Shown: positions 8,878 to 16,508 of the stretch, piece after piece
Layout of the letters: each line of letters begins with the position of its first letter
Numbering within the stretch: position 1 is the stretch's first letter
Source of the DNA: Saccharopolyspora erythraea
GTDB taxonomy: Bacteria; Actinomycetota; Actinomycetes; Mycobacteriales; Pseudonocardiaceae
NCBI RefSeq assembly: GCF_018141105.1
Contig: NZ_CP054839.1
Span: forward strand, 372,001-436,000
Reading direction: 5' to 3'
DNA length: 64,000 bases
Translations under genes and position numbers: made by a program
The notes under the pieces: generated by a model
Told to the model about the DNA's origin: nothing
Database searches by the model: none
The model's input: only the letters and a program-made list of their open reading frames with translations

Positions 8878-9786
8878 ATGGTCGATCCGCGCTACATCAG
8901 GATGTTCCACGAGGTCGTGGCGACCGGTTCCTACTCCGGCGCGGCCCGCAGTCTCGGCTACAGCCAGCCCGCGGTGAGCAGGCAGATGCGGGCGCTGGAG
9001 CGCGGTGTCGGCACGCCGCTGTTCGTCCGCGTCGGCCGCGCGATGCGGCTGACCGAGGCGGGCGAGGTCCTGGCGCGCCACGCCGAGTCCGTGATGGCCG
9101 ACCTGGCGGCGGCGCAGAACCAGATCTCGGCCATCGCCGACCTGCGTGCCGGGACGATCCGGATCTGCGCGTTCCCCAGCGCCAGCGCGACGATCGTGCC
9201 CGCCGCGACCGCGTCGGCCACCCGCGCGCACCCCGGGCTGCGGATCCGGCTGGTCGAGGACGAGCCGCCGGGTTCGCTGGAGACCCTGCGGCGCGGCGAG
9301 TGCGACATCGCGCTGGCCTTCACCTACCCGGGTTTCGACGAACGGCCCTGCGACGACGTCATCGGCATCGAGGTGCTGGAGGACCCGGTGGTCGCGGTGC
9401 TGCCCACTGGGCACCGGCTGTCGCGGCGCCGGTCGCTGGACCTGGCCGAGCTGCGCGGGGAGCGCTGGATCGCGGGATGCCCGCGCTGCCGCGACCACTT
9501 CGTGCGGGCGTGCGCGGCGGCGGGTTTCGAACCCGACATCGCCTTCACCACCGACGACAACCTGGCGGTGCAGAGCCTGGTCGCGGCGGGGACCGGGATC
9601 GCGCTGATGCCGCGGCTCGTGCTGTCGTTCCTGAAGCACCCGCGGATCGTCGGGCGGCGGGTGCGGCGCGTGCACCACCGCAGCATCTCGGCCTACATGC
9701 TGCGCGACCACCGCCGCATCCCGGCGACGGCGCTCATGCTGGACACCTTCCGCCGTGTGGGCGAGCAGATGCGCCGCGAGCCGTGA
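8878..9786 (+). CDS. LysR-family transcriptional regulator
   Basis: A 302-residue LysR regulator with the HTH in MVDPRYIRMFHEVVATGSYS, then GAARSLGYSQPAVSRQMRAL, and a full effector-binding domain. Unusually for this family the effector domain contains a cysteine pair, GCPRCRDHF. The ATG at 8878 places the HTH at the very N-terminus; a GTG about 30 bases upstream is possible but would add a non-conserved leader. Its target is unknown. The downstream gene on the same strand is a cysteine dioxygenase homologue, 87 bases away. Confidence 0.9.
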   Translation: MVDPRYIRMFHEVVATGSYSGAARSLGYSQPAVSRQMRALERGVGTPLFVRVGRAMRLTEAGEVLARHAESVMADLAAAQNQISAIADLRAGTIRICAFPSASATIVPAATASATRAHPGLRIRLVEDEPPGSLETLRRGECDIALAFTYPGFDERPCDDVIGIEVLEDPVVAVLPTGHRLSRRRSLDLAELRGERWIAGCPRCRDHFVRACAAAGFEPDIAFTTDDNLAVQSLVAAGTGIALMPRLVLSFLKHPRIVGRRVRRVHHRSISAYMLRDHRRIPATALMLDTFRRVGEQMRREP

Positions 9787-9873
9787 CCGGGGCGTGAGCC
9801 ATAACCGGGGCGTTGGGGGTGGCCAACATTCCGGTGGTCGACCCCCGTGACGGTGCTGGGCACGGTAGTGGCC

Positions 9874-10407
9874 ATGAGCCCGCAGCAGACCCACCTGGTG
9901 CAAGCCATCCGCGACGTCGTCCGGCGCGAGGAGTCCGCGGAGCGGACGGCGGAACTGGTCGCCGAGGCACTGCGGCCGTTCCTGGCGGTGCCGGACCTCC
10001 TGCGCGAGGACCAGCGCACCGGCGATCCCGGCAGCTACACGCAGCACGTCCTGCACGTCGAACCCGACGGCTCGTTCTCCGTCGTCGCGCTGGTCTGGCT
10101 GCCCGGCCAGCGCACCCCTGTGCACGACCACGTCGCCTGGTGCGTCACCGGCGTCTACGAGGGCGTCGAGCACGAGCAGCGCTTCGCCGTGCACGAGGGC
10201 AGCTCGCTGGTGCCGACCCAGCAGGTGACCAACCCCGCGGGCGACGTCTGCGGCTTCGCCCCGCCCGGCGACATCCACCTGGTGCGCAATGCCTGCGCCA
10301 CCAAGGCCATCTCCCTGCACGTCTACGGCGCCGACATCGGCACCCTCGGCACCAGCGTCCGCCGCACCTACGACCTGCCCGTCCGGGCGGCGGTGGCCGG
10401 GGCCTGA
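9874..10407 (+). CDS. Cysteine dioxygenase-like cupin protein
   Basis: Predicted thiol dioxygenase of the type I cysteine dioxygenase family, a non-haem iron enzyme that oxidises cysteine to cysteine sulfinate. The 177-residue protein has the cupin metal motif RTPVHDHVAWCVTGVYEGVEH (His, His and a downstream Glu), and the third His is probably in PPGDIHLVRN. The ATG at 9874 is preferred over an in-frame GTG at 9847, although neither has a strong ribosome binding site. The substrate could be another thiol such as 3-mercaptopropionate. Confidence 0.82.
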   Translation: MSPQQTHLVQAIRDVVRREESAERTAELVAEALRPFLAVPDLLREDQRTGDPGSYTQHVLHVEPDGSFSVVALVWLPGQRTPVHDHVAWCVTGVYEGVEHEQRFAVHEGSSLVPTQQVTNPAGDVCGFAPPGDIHLVRNACATKAISLHVYGADIGTLGTSVRRTYDLPVRAAVAGA

Positions 10408-10413
10408 CACCTC

Positions 10414-10427
10414 GGGGGCCTAACCCC
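10414..10427. repeat. 14-bp direct repeat, left copy (GGGGGCCTAACCCC)
   Basis: The sequence GGGGGCCTAACCCC is present here and again at 12609-12622. The two copies bracket the lower-GC segment carrying the small membrane protein, the transglycosylase-like effector and the EspC-like gene. Each copy is itself weakly self-complementary (GGGG/CCCC), so a terminator role is also possible. Confidence 0.65.
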
Positions 10428-10751
10428 TCAGTGTCCGAATGCCGCCCGCACCCAGGCGTAGCGCCCGGCCGCGAGCACGAGGAGCAGGAGCGGTACCAGC
10501 AGCCAGGGCCATCGAAGCTGGCGGACCATCACCAGTACGACCTGCGGCACCGCGATGATCAACGACGCCCAGATGGCCGCCCATGAAGCCATGCGATCGA
10601 CGTCGATCGCATCGTGGTCCCAGGGGCCATCAGGTGGCAACGCGTAGGCGAAGTACAGGAAAGGAAGCGGTATAAGATTCGTGACTATCGAAGTTGCCAC
10701 CCCGGTCCAGGAACCTGAAGAGACAGCTCTGTCTTGATCGGTGTTGCTCAT
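10428..10751 (-). CDS. Small membrane protein, third gene of ESX-effector cassette 1
   Basis: A 107-residue protein of unknown family with about three hydrophobic segments: TSIVTNLIPLPFLYFAYALP, WAAIWASLIIAVPQVVLVMV and WPWLLVPLLLLVLAAGRYAW. The ATG at 10751 has a GGAG ribosome binding site nine bases upstream; the in-frame TTG at 10757 is too close to that site. It is the last gene after the transglycosylase-like effector, 32 bases away. By position it could be an immunity or membrane-partner protein for that effector. This is inference only. Confidence 0.72.
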   Translation of the reverse strand: MSNTDQDRAVSSGSWTGVATSIVTNLIPLPFLYFAYALPPDGPWDHDAIDVDRMASWAAIWASLIIAVPQVVLVMVRQLRWPWLLVPLLLLVLAAGRYAWVRAAFGH

Positions 10752-10783
10752 CGCCAACTACTCCAATGTGATGACGGGTGTGA

Positions 10784-12136
10784 TCAACCCATTGCTTCCC
10801 GTGCCTGCGGGAGTCGCGCCGTGAAAGCCCGACCGTACCCCTGTGCGTCTTCGCTCCTCCAGTACGGTCCGCCGTTGTAACGTGCTGCGAGCTCCTGCAT
10901 TTGTTCCTGGCTCATCTGATCGGCGGGGACGTCTGCGAATTCGGTCTGTGCTTTCAGGTCTGCTATGTGCTGGGCTGCGATGAACACATTTTGTTTCGGA
11001 TCCTGCAGTGACTCGACGACAGCCATTCTTTCGGTATCGCTCATTGTATCCGGGTTGAACCCGAGGGTTTCCGCCGCCCGGCGGACCTGGATTGAGATCG
11101 GACCCATGGAGGTCGAATTGGAGCGCCCGTCGTCGTTGGGGTCCAGTTGCGGGTTGTCCTTCTCTTCTGCGTTTCGGTACCCGAAAGCTTCCCGGTCGAT
11201 CCAGTACGGATCTCCGGCGACCTCCTGCCAGGCCATACCCGCAACCACGTCAACTGGCAGCCCCGCGCGTTCGGCTGCGGCCTTGATCACTTCCCTGTTG
11301 TCCTGTATCCACTCGTTTCTGTAGCTGTCGGACGTGCTTCCGATGGGCGAGATGGTCACATTGCCGCCCGGAAGTGCTGCTGCTTCCTGTCGGATGGATT
11401 CGAGTGCGCCCATTGCATCGCCTGGTTGGCTTTCCATCTTTTCTCCGGACCCTGGAAGTCTGGCATTCGGGTCGTCTGACGCCTCGTTGCGCTCTCTGGC
11501 GATTCCATCGACGCCCCTGATTATTTCGGCTGCTGCCGCGGAGTCGGCGCGCATGTCGGGCATCTCCTCGAGCGCCGAACGTAGACCTGCTGTGCAGGAG
11601 CGTCGGGCGTTTTCTTCTGCGTTCTTGGCGTCGTCGAACTTCTTTCTGGTTTCGGTGTAGTACCGTTCGGCGTCTGCTCGGATCGATTCTGCGTCAACGA
11701 ACAGTTCAGCCAGCCAGTCCATGAGTCCGGTTGTTTCTCGGAGATCCTCCCGCTTTCGAAGGGGTTCTGCGGCCTTCGCTTCCTCTGTGTAGGCGCTTGC
11801 GACGGAGCTGACCAGTTCGTCCAGTTTCTCCTCGGTGGTTTTCCCCTCCTTGACGAGTTCTGCGGCCCTCTTCAGCTCGGACCAGTACTCGTTGAGCGCA
11901 TTTGCTGCTTCGTTGAAGCCGATTGCGAGAGATTCACCCAATCGTTTTGCTTCATCGAGCCTGGCATCGTACTGGTCTCGGCCGGCCCCCTGCCACTTGG
12001 TTTCCTCCTTGACTCTGGAGTAGGTGGGTTGAACGGAGTCGAGCAGGTCGGCAATTCTTCCGAATTCATGAGCATTTGCCTCGATGAGCTCAGGTTGGCC
12101 GTCTTCGATAAACTGGATGTCCTTGTGGTAGGTCAT
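10784..12136 (-). CDS. WXG-domain protein with C-terminal lytic-transglycosylase-like domain (putative type VII effector)
   Basis: A 450-residue protein. Residues about 1-230 are helical and charged, with a WQG motif at 48-50 in the helix-turn position typical of WXG100/ESX substrates, followed by coiled-coil-like stretches. Residues about 270-450 resemble soluble lytic transglycosylases: a likely catalytic Glu305 in AGMAWQEVAGDPYW, SMGPISIQ (343-350) where SLT domains have GLMQ, the DPKQNVFIAAQHI helix, and AARYNGG (417-423) matching the SLT AYNAG motif. It has no signal peptide, as expected for a type VII substrate. Probable role: secreted peptidoglycan hydrolase or toxin. Hand counts of single 60-base lines (11641, 11881, 12061) give only 48-53% GC, unlike the flanks. 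Confidence 0.75.
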   Translation of the reverse strand: MTYHKDIQFIEDGQPELIEANAHEFGRIADLLDSVQPTYSRVKEETKWQGAGRDQYDARLDEAKRLGESLAIGFNEAANALNEYWSELKRAAELVKEGKTTEEKLDELVSSVASAYTEEAKAAEPLRKREDLRETTGLMDWLAELFVDAESIRADAERYYTETRKKFDDAKNAEENARRSCTAGLRSALEEMPDMRADSAAAAEIIRGVDGIARERNEASDDPNARLPGSGEKMESQPGDAMGALESIRQEAAALPGGNVTISPIGSTSDSYRNEWIQDNREVIKAAAERAGLPVDVVAGMAWQEVAGDPYWIDREAFGYRNAEEKDNPQLDPNDDGRSNSTSMGPISIQVRRAAETLGFNPDTMSDTERMAVVESLQDPKQNVFIAAQHIADLKAQTEFADVPADQMSQEQMQELAARYNGGPYWRSEDAQGYGRAFTARLPQAREAMG

Positions 12137-12142
12137 TTCGGT

Positions 12143-12469
12143 TCACCTGTCGTTCGGGGGCAGGAAGGAGTTTTGGAGGAAATTGGCCAAGTCGTCCGAA
12201 ATCGACGAATCGATACTGACGTGTTCCTCGCCAACTGCCTGCAGGCGAGTGGCAAGCGCGCCGAGAAGGGCAGTAAGATCCCGGTATTGATCGTCGGCGA
12301 ACCGGCCGAATTCTATTACCATGTCGCCGACTTCGCGATGTGCCCGCGGAGCCCTTGCCTCGGTTCCCGCGTCGGGGTCGAGGCGGCCTGCATCCAGCAG
12401 TCCTGCAATTTCTACCAGCACATGACTGTTTCCGTTGATCGACTCAGGATCCACGCTGAATCCGGTCAT
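12143..12469 (-). CDS. EspC-like type VII secretion target
   Basis: A 108-residue acidic helical protein resembling the EspC/DUF2580 family. It opens MTGFSVDPESI, then a helix with NGNSHVLVEIAGLLDAG, and later VGDMVIEFGRFADDQYRDLTALLGALATRL interrupted by a short turn. Such proteins are co-secreted with, or pair with, WXG or PPE-type partners. The ATG at 12469 follows AGGAAGG with eight bases of spacing. The stop is six bases before the WXG-transglycosylase start, so the two are co-translated and probably form the secreted heterodimer. Confidence 0.75.
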   Translation of the reverse strand: MTGFSVDPESINGNSHVLVEIAGLLDAGRLDPDAGTEARAPRAHREVGDMVIEFGRFADDQYRDLTALLGALATRLQAVGEEHVSIDSSISDDLANFLQNSFLPPNDR

Positions 12470-12608
12470 AAGTCAATGTCCTTCCTCTTCGGGGTGGTGG
12501 GATTTACGCGCGATCCACGTGAAGCAGCACTTGCTCGGCGGCGAACGGGCGGCGAAACAGGTCCTCGTGGAAGCTCCGTTGGAACCAGGCCAATCCAGCC
12601 GCTGGCAT

Positions 12609-12622
12609 GGGGGCCTAACCCC
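12609..12622. repeat. 14-bp direct repeat, right copy (GGGGGCCTAACCCC)
   Basis: Second copy of the 14-mer found at 10414-10427. The stop codon of the EspG-like gene (complement of 12615-12617) lies inside it. The insertion-like cassette between the copies therefore begins exactly at the end of that gene. Confidence 0.65.
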
Positions 12623-13403
12623 CCACCCGGACGACGGCGGCGATGCGGCGGTCGAGGGCGTGGGTGATGTCGGCGGGGCTCAGCGGTGTTAGCCCGAGCT
12701 CGTTGCGGCCGCCGGGTCCGTGCCGCAGGCGGTAGCGGCCGTCGGGCTGGAAGGCGTCGAACCAGTTCAGCGGTTGCGAGCGGTGCTTTCGGCCGCTCCG
12801 GGCGCGCAGGTTGGCGGTGAACTGGCCGTCGCGGAAGTGCGGCGCGTCGATCATCTCCGCCAACGTCGGCTCCGAGCCGAGACCGCCGTCGCCTGGCCCG
12901 CCGCCCACCCCGCCCGCGCCCTCGGCCTCCTCCTCCCACGGCCCGAAAGCGCTCGCCGGGACGGACACGAACTCCCGCAGCCCGGGTGGCACCGGCGGGA
13001 TGCCCATTGTCGCGGCAGCCGAGATCGAGGTGCGCGGATGCACGGAGATGTCGACCTCCTCCGCATCGGCCCCGCCGCTCACCATCAGGACCGATCCGCT
13101 TCCCGCGGCGACCGACAGCAGCCTGGCGGGTGGGCGGCCCGCCACGGCCATCCACGCGCCGTCGATCCACAGGCACGGCCTGGCGATCTGCGTGAGTGCC
13201 TGCGCCAGGGCGGGCGCCAGCGCCTCCCCCGAGAGCAGACCGGCGGCCCGCATCCCGGTCAGCGCGCGCTGCCGGAGCACCACCCGCTCCTGCGGCGTCC
13301 ACTCGCCGGTCCGGCCGCCGATCGGGACCGGGCAGTCGCCGAATCCGCCGATCTCCCAGCACAGTTCGAACCACAGCGGTGGCAGGCGCCATCGCTCGGA
13401 CAC
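12615..13403 (-). CDS. EspG-like ESX secretion-associated chaperone
   Basis: A 262-residue protein resembling the EspG family, which binds PE/PPE-type substrates and keeps them secretion-competent. Features are the N-terminal RWRLPPLWFELCWEIGG strand-helix, a central RPCLWIDGAWMAVAGRP region, and a C-terminus near NWFDAFQPDGRYRL and ALDRRIAAVVRVGG. The GTG at 13403 is preferred: it is preceded by a G-rich site and starts the conserved part, whereas the longer ORF adds a poor leader. Codon use is high-GC, unlike the downstream effector genes. It precedes the EspC-like gene by about 145 bases on the same strand and probably serves that cassette. Confidence 0.72.
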   Translation of the reverse strand: MSERWRLPPLWFELCWEIGGFGDCPVPIGGRTGEWTPQERVVLRQRALTGMRAAGLLSGEALAPALAQALTQIARPCLWIDGAWMAVAGRPPARLLSVAAGSGSVLMVSGGADAEEVDISVHPRTSISAAATMGIPPVPPGLREFVSVPASAFGPWEEEAEGAGGVGGGPGDGGLGSEPTLAEMIDAPHFRDGQFTANLRARSGRKHRSQPLNWFDAFQPDGRYRLRHGPGGRNELGLTPLSPADITHALDRRIAAVVRVGG

Positions 13404-13640
13404 ACTTCCCCCCAGGTGTGAACGAAAACCCCCTGTCGGCGCGACGGCGAACCGATGTCCACAGTGGCCGTTCCGGCCGCCGCGACCAGCGGTGATCGAC
13501 CCCCTGTTGATCACCGCCCGGCGAGGTTACAAGCGTGCCCGCGCCGCGCGGGAGCGCTTTTGTGAATCCTTCACGCAAATCACCCGGAAGGCCCACAGGC
13601 AGGGTTCCGGGGTCCCGCCGAGCGAGACCCGGTCCCACGA

Positions 13641-14501
13641 CTACGCCGCGAGCTTGGCGAGGATGCCCGCCACCTCCCGCGGGTGCACGAGGAAACCGAC
13701 GTGGCTGCCCTCGACCGAGTGCACGTCGAACGGGTTGGCGGGGGTCAGCGCGTCGGCTTCGGCGATGAAGCGGTCCTGGAGCGCGACGGGGAGCGACCGG
13801 TCCCGCGTGAGCCTGATGTAGCTGCGCGGGACCCGGCCCCAGGTCGCGGCGTCGGCCTGGACGCCGGTGCCGCCCGCGTCGAGTGATTCATCGGGTTCCA
13901 TGGTGTTGAGGAACGCCAGGAACTCCTCGTCGGTGCCCTCGGCGAGCATCGCCGTCTTCAGCGTCGCCAGGAGCCCCGCGTCCGCGGTGCGCCAGTTCAT
14001 CCGGATGGCGCCGAGCGCGGCGATGTCGCCGACCATCACGCCCGCGGCTTCGCCGAGCACGCTGTCGGCGTTCTCCGGCGACGCCACGTACCCCGCCACC
14101 GTGCTGTCCACGCAGCACCAGGCCGAGACGTAGACCAGCCGGTCGAGGAGCTCCGGGACGGCGTTGCCGACACCGGTGAGCGTCAGTCCGCCGCGGCTGT
14201 GCCCGACCAGCGTCACCGGCCCGTGCGCCGCCGCCCGGCGCACGACCTCGACGACGTGCTCGACGCACTCGGCCACCGTCCGGCCTGCCTGTCCCGACGC
14301 CGCGCTCGCCAGCGCGGCCGGATCCTGCGGTGCCTGGTAGGACGGGTGCCAGCCCGCCGCGAAGCCGTGGCCGGGCAGGTCGACGGCGAGGCTGCGATGT
14401 CCGAGCAGCGCCAGCTCCCGCTGCATCGGGGCCCAGCTGAACGAGTTGCAGTTGGAACCGTGCACAAGCACGAAGGTGTGACTCACCGGGACATCATCCA
14501 C
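13641..14501 (-). CDS. Alpha/beta hydrolase
   Basis: A 286-residue alpha/beta-hydrolase-fold enzyme: oxyanion segment VLVHGSNCNSFSWAPM, nucleophile elbow GHSRGG (Ser), and a C-terminal catalytic His in SVEGSHVGFLVHP. It has no signal peptide. The layout resembles plant-type esterase/hydroxynitrile-lyase-like and MhpC-like proteins, but the substrate is unknown. A GTG at 14501 gives the full ORF; a second GTG (V of VSHTF) twelve bases on is equally plausible. It follows murQ by 28 bases on the same strand and may be co-transcribed. Confidence 0.85.
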   Translation of the reverse strand: MDDVPVSHTFVLVHGSNCNSFSWAPMQRELALLGHRSLAVDLPGHGFAAGWHPSYQAPQDPAALASAASGQAGRTVAECVEHVVEVVRRAAAHGPVTLVGHSRGGLTLTGVGNAVPELLDRLVYVSAWCCVDSTVAGYVASPENADSVLGEAAGVMVGDIAALGAIRMNWRTADAGLLATLKTAMLAEGTDEEFLAFLNTMEPDESLDAGGTGVQADAATWGRVPRSYIRLTRDRSLPVALQDRFIAEADALTPANPFDVHSVEGSHVGFLVHPREVAGILAKLAA

Positions 14502-14529
14502 CGCCGGACCGGCCCGCGAGCCGGGTTTT

Positions 14530-15447
14530 TCACGCGTTGAGCGACCTGATCGCCTCGCGCACGTGACCGTCGGAGACCGCGAGCGCCGCCGAGGCCCGCT
14601 CGACGTCGACGTCGGTCAGCAGGTGCACCAGCGCCGTCTTGAGGTCGCCGTCGGCGGCGGTCAGCGCCGCCTCGCAGTCGGCTTCCGGGGCGTTGGTTGC
14701 CTCCCGCAGGATGGTGATCGTGCGCCCGCGCAGCTTCGCGTTCGTGGCGAGCATGCTCACCATCAGGTTGGAGTAGGTGCGGCCGAGCCGGATCATCACC
14801 GACGTCGAGAACGACGTGAGCACCAGCTTCTGCGCGGTTCCCGCCTTCATCCTGGTCGAGCCGGTGATCGGCTCCGGGCCGGTGTCGACGGCGATCACCA
14901 CCTCGGCCGGGGAGTTCGCGGCGGACTCGGGGTTGGCCGAGACCAGGCCGGTGCCCGCGCCCATCCGCCGCGCCGCGTCGAGCGCGCCCATGACGAACGG
15001 GGTGCGGCCCGAGGCCGCCAGGCCGAGCACGAAGTCGGCGCCGGTGGCCTCGGCCTCGATCGTCGCGGCGCCCGCGTCGGCGTTGTCCTCGGCGTTCTCG
15101 ACGGCCCGCTGGAAAGCGCCCGTGCCGCCCGCCTGGTGCGCGACGAACCAGTTCGGCGGCACGTTGAACGTGGGGATGAGCTCGGCTGCGTCGAGGACCG
15201 CCAGCCGCCCGGAGGTGCCCGCGCCGACGTAGTGCACGCGCCCGCCGCCGCGCAGCGCGCTGACGGCCATGTCGACCGCGCGCGCCAGCTCCGGCAGCGC
15301 CCGGCCCACGGCCGCCGGGACCGTGCGGTCCTCGGAGTTCAGCAGGTGCAGGATGTCGAGCGTGGGCAGCAGGTCGATGTCCTTGGTCCTGGGGTTGGAC
15401 CGCTCGGTCGGGGATTCGACTCGCACCGCGTGCTCGGTGTCCCTCAT
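14530..15447 (-). CDS. murQ: N-acetylmuramic acid 6-phosphate etherase
   Basis: Cleaves the lactyl ether of MurNAc-6-phosphate to give GlcNAc-6-phosphate and D-lactate in cell-wall recycling. The 305 residues match MurQ length and carry the SIS-domain features: NPRTKDID near the N-terminus, YVGAGTSGRLAVLDAAELIPTF split by the phosphate loop, LAASGRTPFV, and GPEPITGSTRMKAGTAQK. The start overlaps the stop of the RpiR/MurR-type regulator by an ATGA junction. The genes that release MurNAc (nagZ, namZ) lie 8-13 kb away. Confidence 0.96.
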   Translation of the reverse strand: MRDTEHAVRVESPTERSNPRTKDIDLLPTLDILHLLNSEDRTVPAAVGRALPELARAVDMAVSALRGGGRVHYVGAGTSGRLAVLDAAELIPTFNVPPNWFVAHQAGGTGAFQRAVENAEDNADAGAATIEAEATGADFVLGLAASGRTPFVMGALDAARRMGAGTGLVSANPESAANSPAEVVIAVDTGPEPITGSTRMKAGTAQKLVLTSFSTSVMIRLGRTYSNLMVSMLATNAKLRGRTITILREATNAPEADCEAALTAADGDLKTALVHLLTDVDVERASAALAVSDGHVREAIRSLNA

Positions 15448-16370
15448 CGACCATCCTCCTTCTGCCGGCGACGGTCAGGGCGGGCGCCGAGGCGATGTGC
15501 GCCGACCGCTTCGTAGGTGGCTTCCAGCGCTGCCCTGGTCTGGTCGAGGTGGCGCTGGGCGACCCCGATGAACAGGCAGTCGATCACGGTGAGCTGTCCG
15601 ATCCGGCTGGCCATCGCGCCGGAGCGGTAGGTCGTCTCCCGCACGGCGGTGGTCAGCACGTGGTCGGCCACCTCGGTGATGGGCGAGCGGGCGAAGTTGG
15701 TCAGCGCGGCGGTGGTGGCCCCGCGCTTGCCCGCTTCCTGCAGCGCCTCGACGGTCTCGGTGGTCGCACCGGTGTGCGAGATCCCGATCGCTACGTCGCC
15801 CTCGCGCAGCACGGCCGCCGAGGTGAGCGCGTTGTGGGTGTCCGACCACGCGAAGCAGGTCAGCCCGATGCGGTGCAGCTTCTGCTGGAGGTCGAGCGCG
15901 ACGAACGCGCTGGCGCCCACGCCGTAGACGTCGATGCGCCGCGCCCGGGCGACGGCGTCGACGAGGCTGCGCAGCGTCTCGGCGTCGAGCTGGTCGGCGG
16001 TCTCCTCGACGGCCTTGGCGTCGGCGTAGGACACCTTCTCGATGATCTTGCGGACGTCGTCCTCCGGCCCGATGTCGCTGCCGAGGTCGCGGTCCCGGCT
16101 GGAGGTGCGGGCGGTGTCGGCGGCCAGCGCGATGCGCAGGTCGGGGTAGCCGCCCACCCCGATCGCCTTGCAGAAGCGGGTGACCGTGGTCTCGCTCGTG
16201 CCCGCGGCCTCGGCCACCTCGGTGATGCTGCGGCGGGCGACCGACGCCGGGTCGGCCAGCACGATGTTGGCCACTCGCTGCTCGGCGCGGGCCAGGCCCG
16301 GGAGCAGCGAGCGGATCCGGATCAGCGGGCTGGCTTCGCCGGATTCGGGAAGGGTGTCGTCGGTGACCAT
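15444..16370 (-). CDS. murR: MurR/RpiR-family transcriptional regulator
   Basis: A 308-residue regulator with an N-terminal RpiR HTH (SITEVAEAAGTSETTVTRFC, then KAIGVGGYPDLRIALA) and a C-terminal SIS sugar-phosphate isomerase domain (YGVGASAFVALDLQQKLHRIG, GISHTGATTETVEALQEA). In other bacteria MurR represses murQ and senses MurNAc-6-phosphate. The gene is immediately upstream of murQ with a 4-bp overlap, so it probably controls its own operon. The ATG at 16370 is followed by a short acidic leader. The divergent promoter region at 16371-16508 also serves the unknown gene pair on the plus strand. Confidence 0.92.
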   Translation of the reverse strand: MVTDDTLPESGEASPLIRIRSLLPGLARAEQRVANIVLADPASVARRSITEVAEAAGTSETTVTRFCKAIGVGGYPDLRIALAADTARTSSRDRDLGSDIGPEDDVRKIIEKVSYADAKAVEETADQLDAETLRSLVDAVARARRIDVYGVGASAFVALDLQQKLHRIGLTCFAWSDTHNALTSAAVLREGDVAIGISHTGATTETVEALQEAGKRGATTAALTNFARSPITEVADHVLTTAVRETTYRSGAMASRIGQLTVIDCLFIGVAQRHLDQTRAALEATYEAVGAHRLGARPDRRRQKEDGR

Positions 16371-16495
16371 GTGGGAAACTTACTAACCGGTATATGTGCA
16401 GGTCAATGCGCTTCCATCGGGCGATGGTAACGGCTGCGTCTCAACCCTCGTCAAAGACGGAGCGCAGCCATACCAGGGTTGCACACTTCTGCGGC

Positions 16496-16508
16496 TACGC
16501 TCGAAATG
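16496..16508 (+). promoter_or_regulatory. Putative -10 element of a leaderless promoter
   Basis: TACGCT at 16496-16501 fits the actinobacterial TANNNT -10 element. The ATG at 16509 lies seven bases after it, where transcription should begin. No Shine-Dalgarno sequence precedes this gene, consistent with a leaderless mRNA. No clear -35 is seen. Confidence 0.45.
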
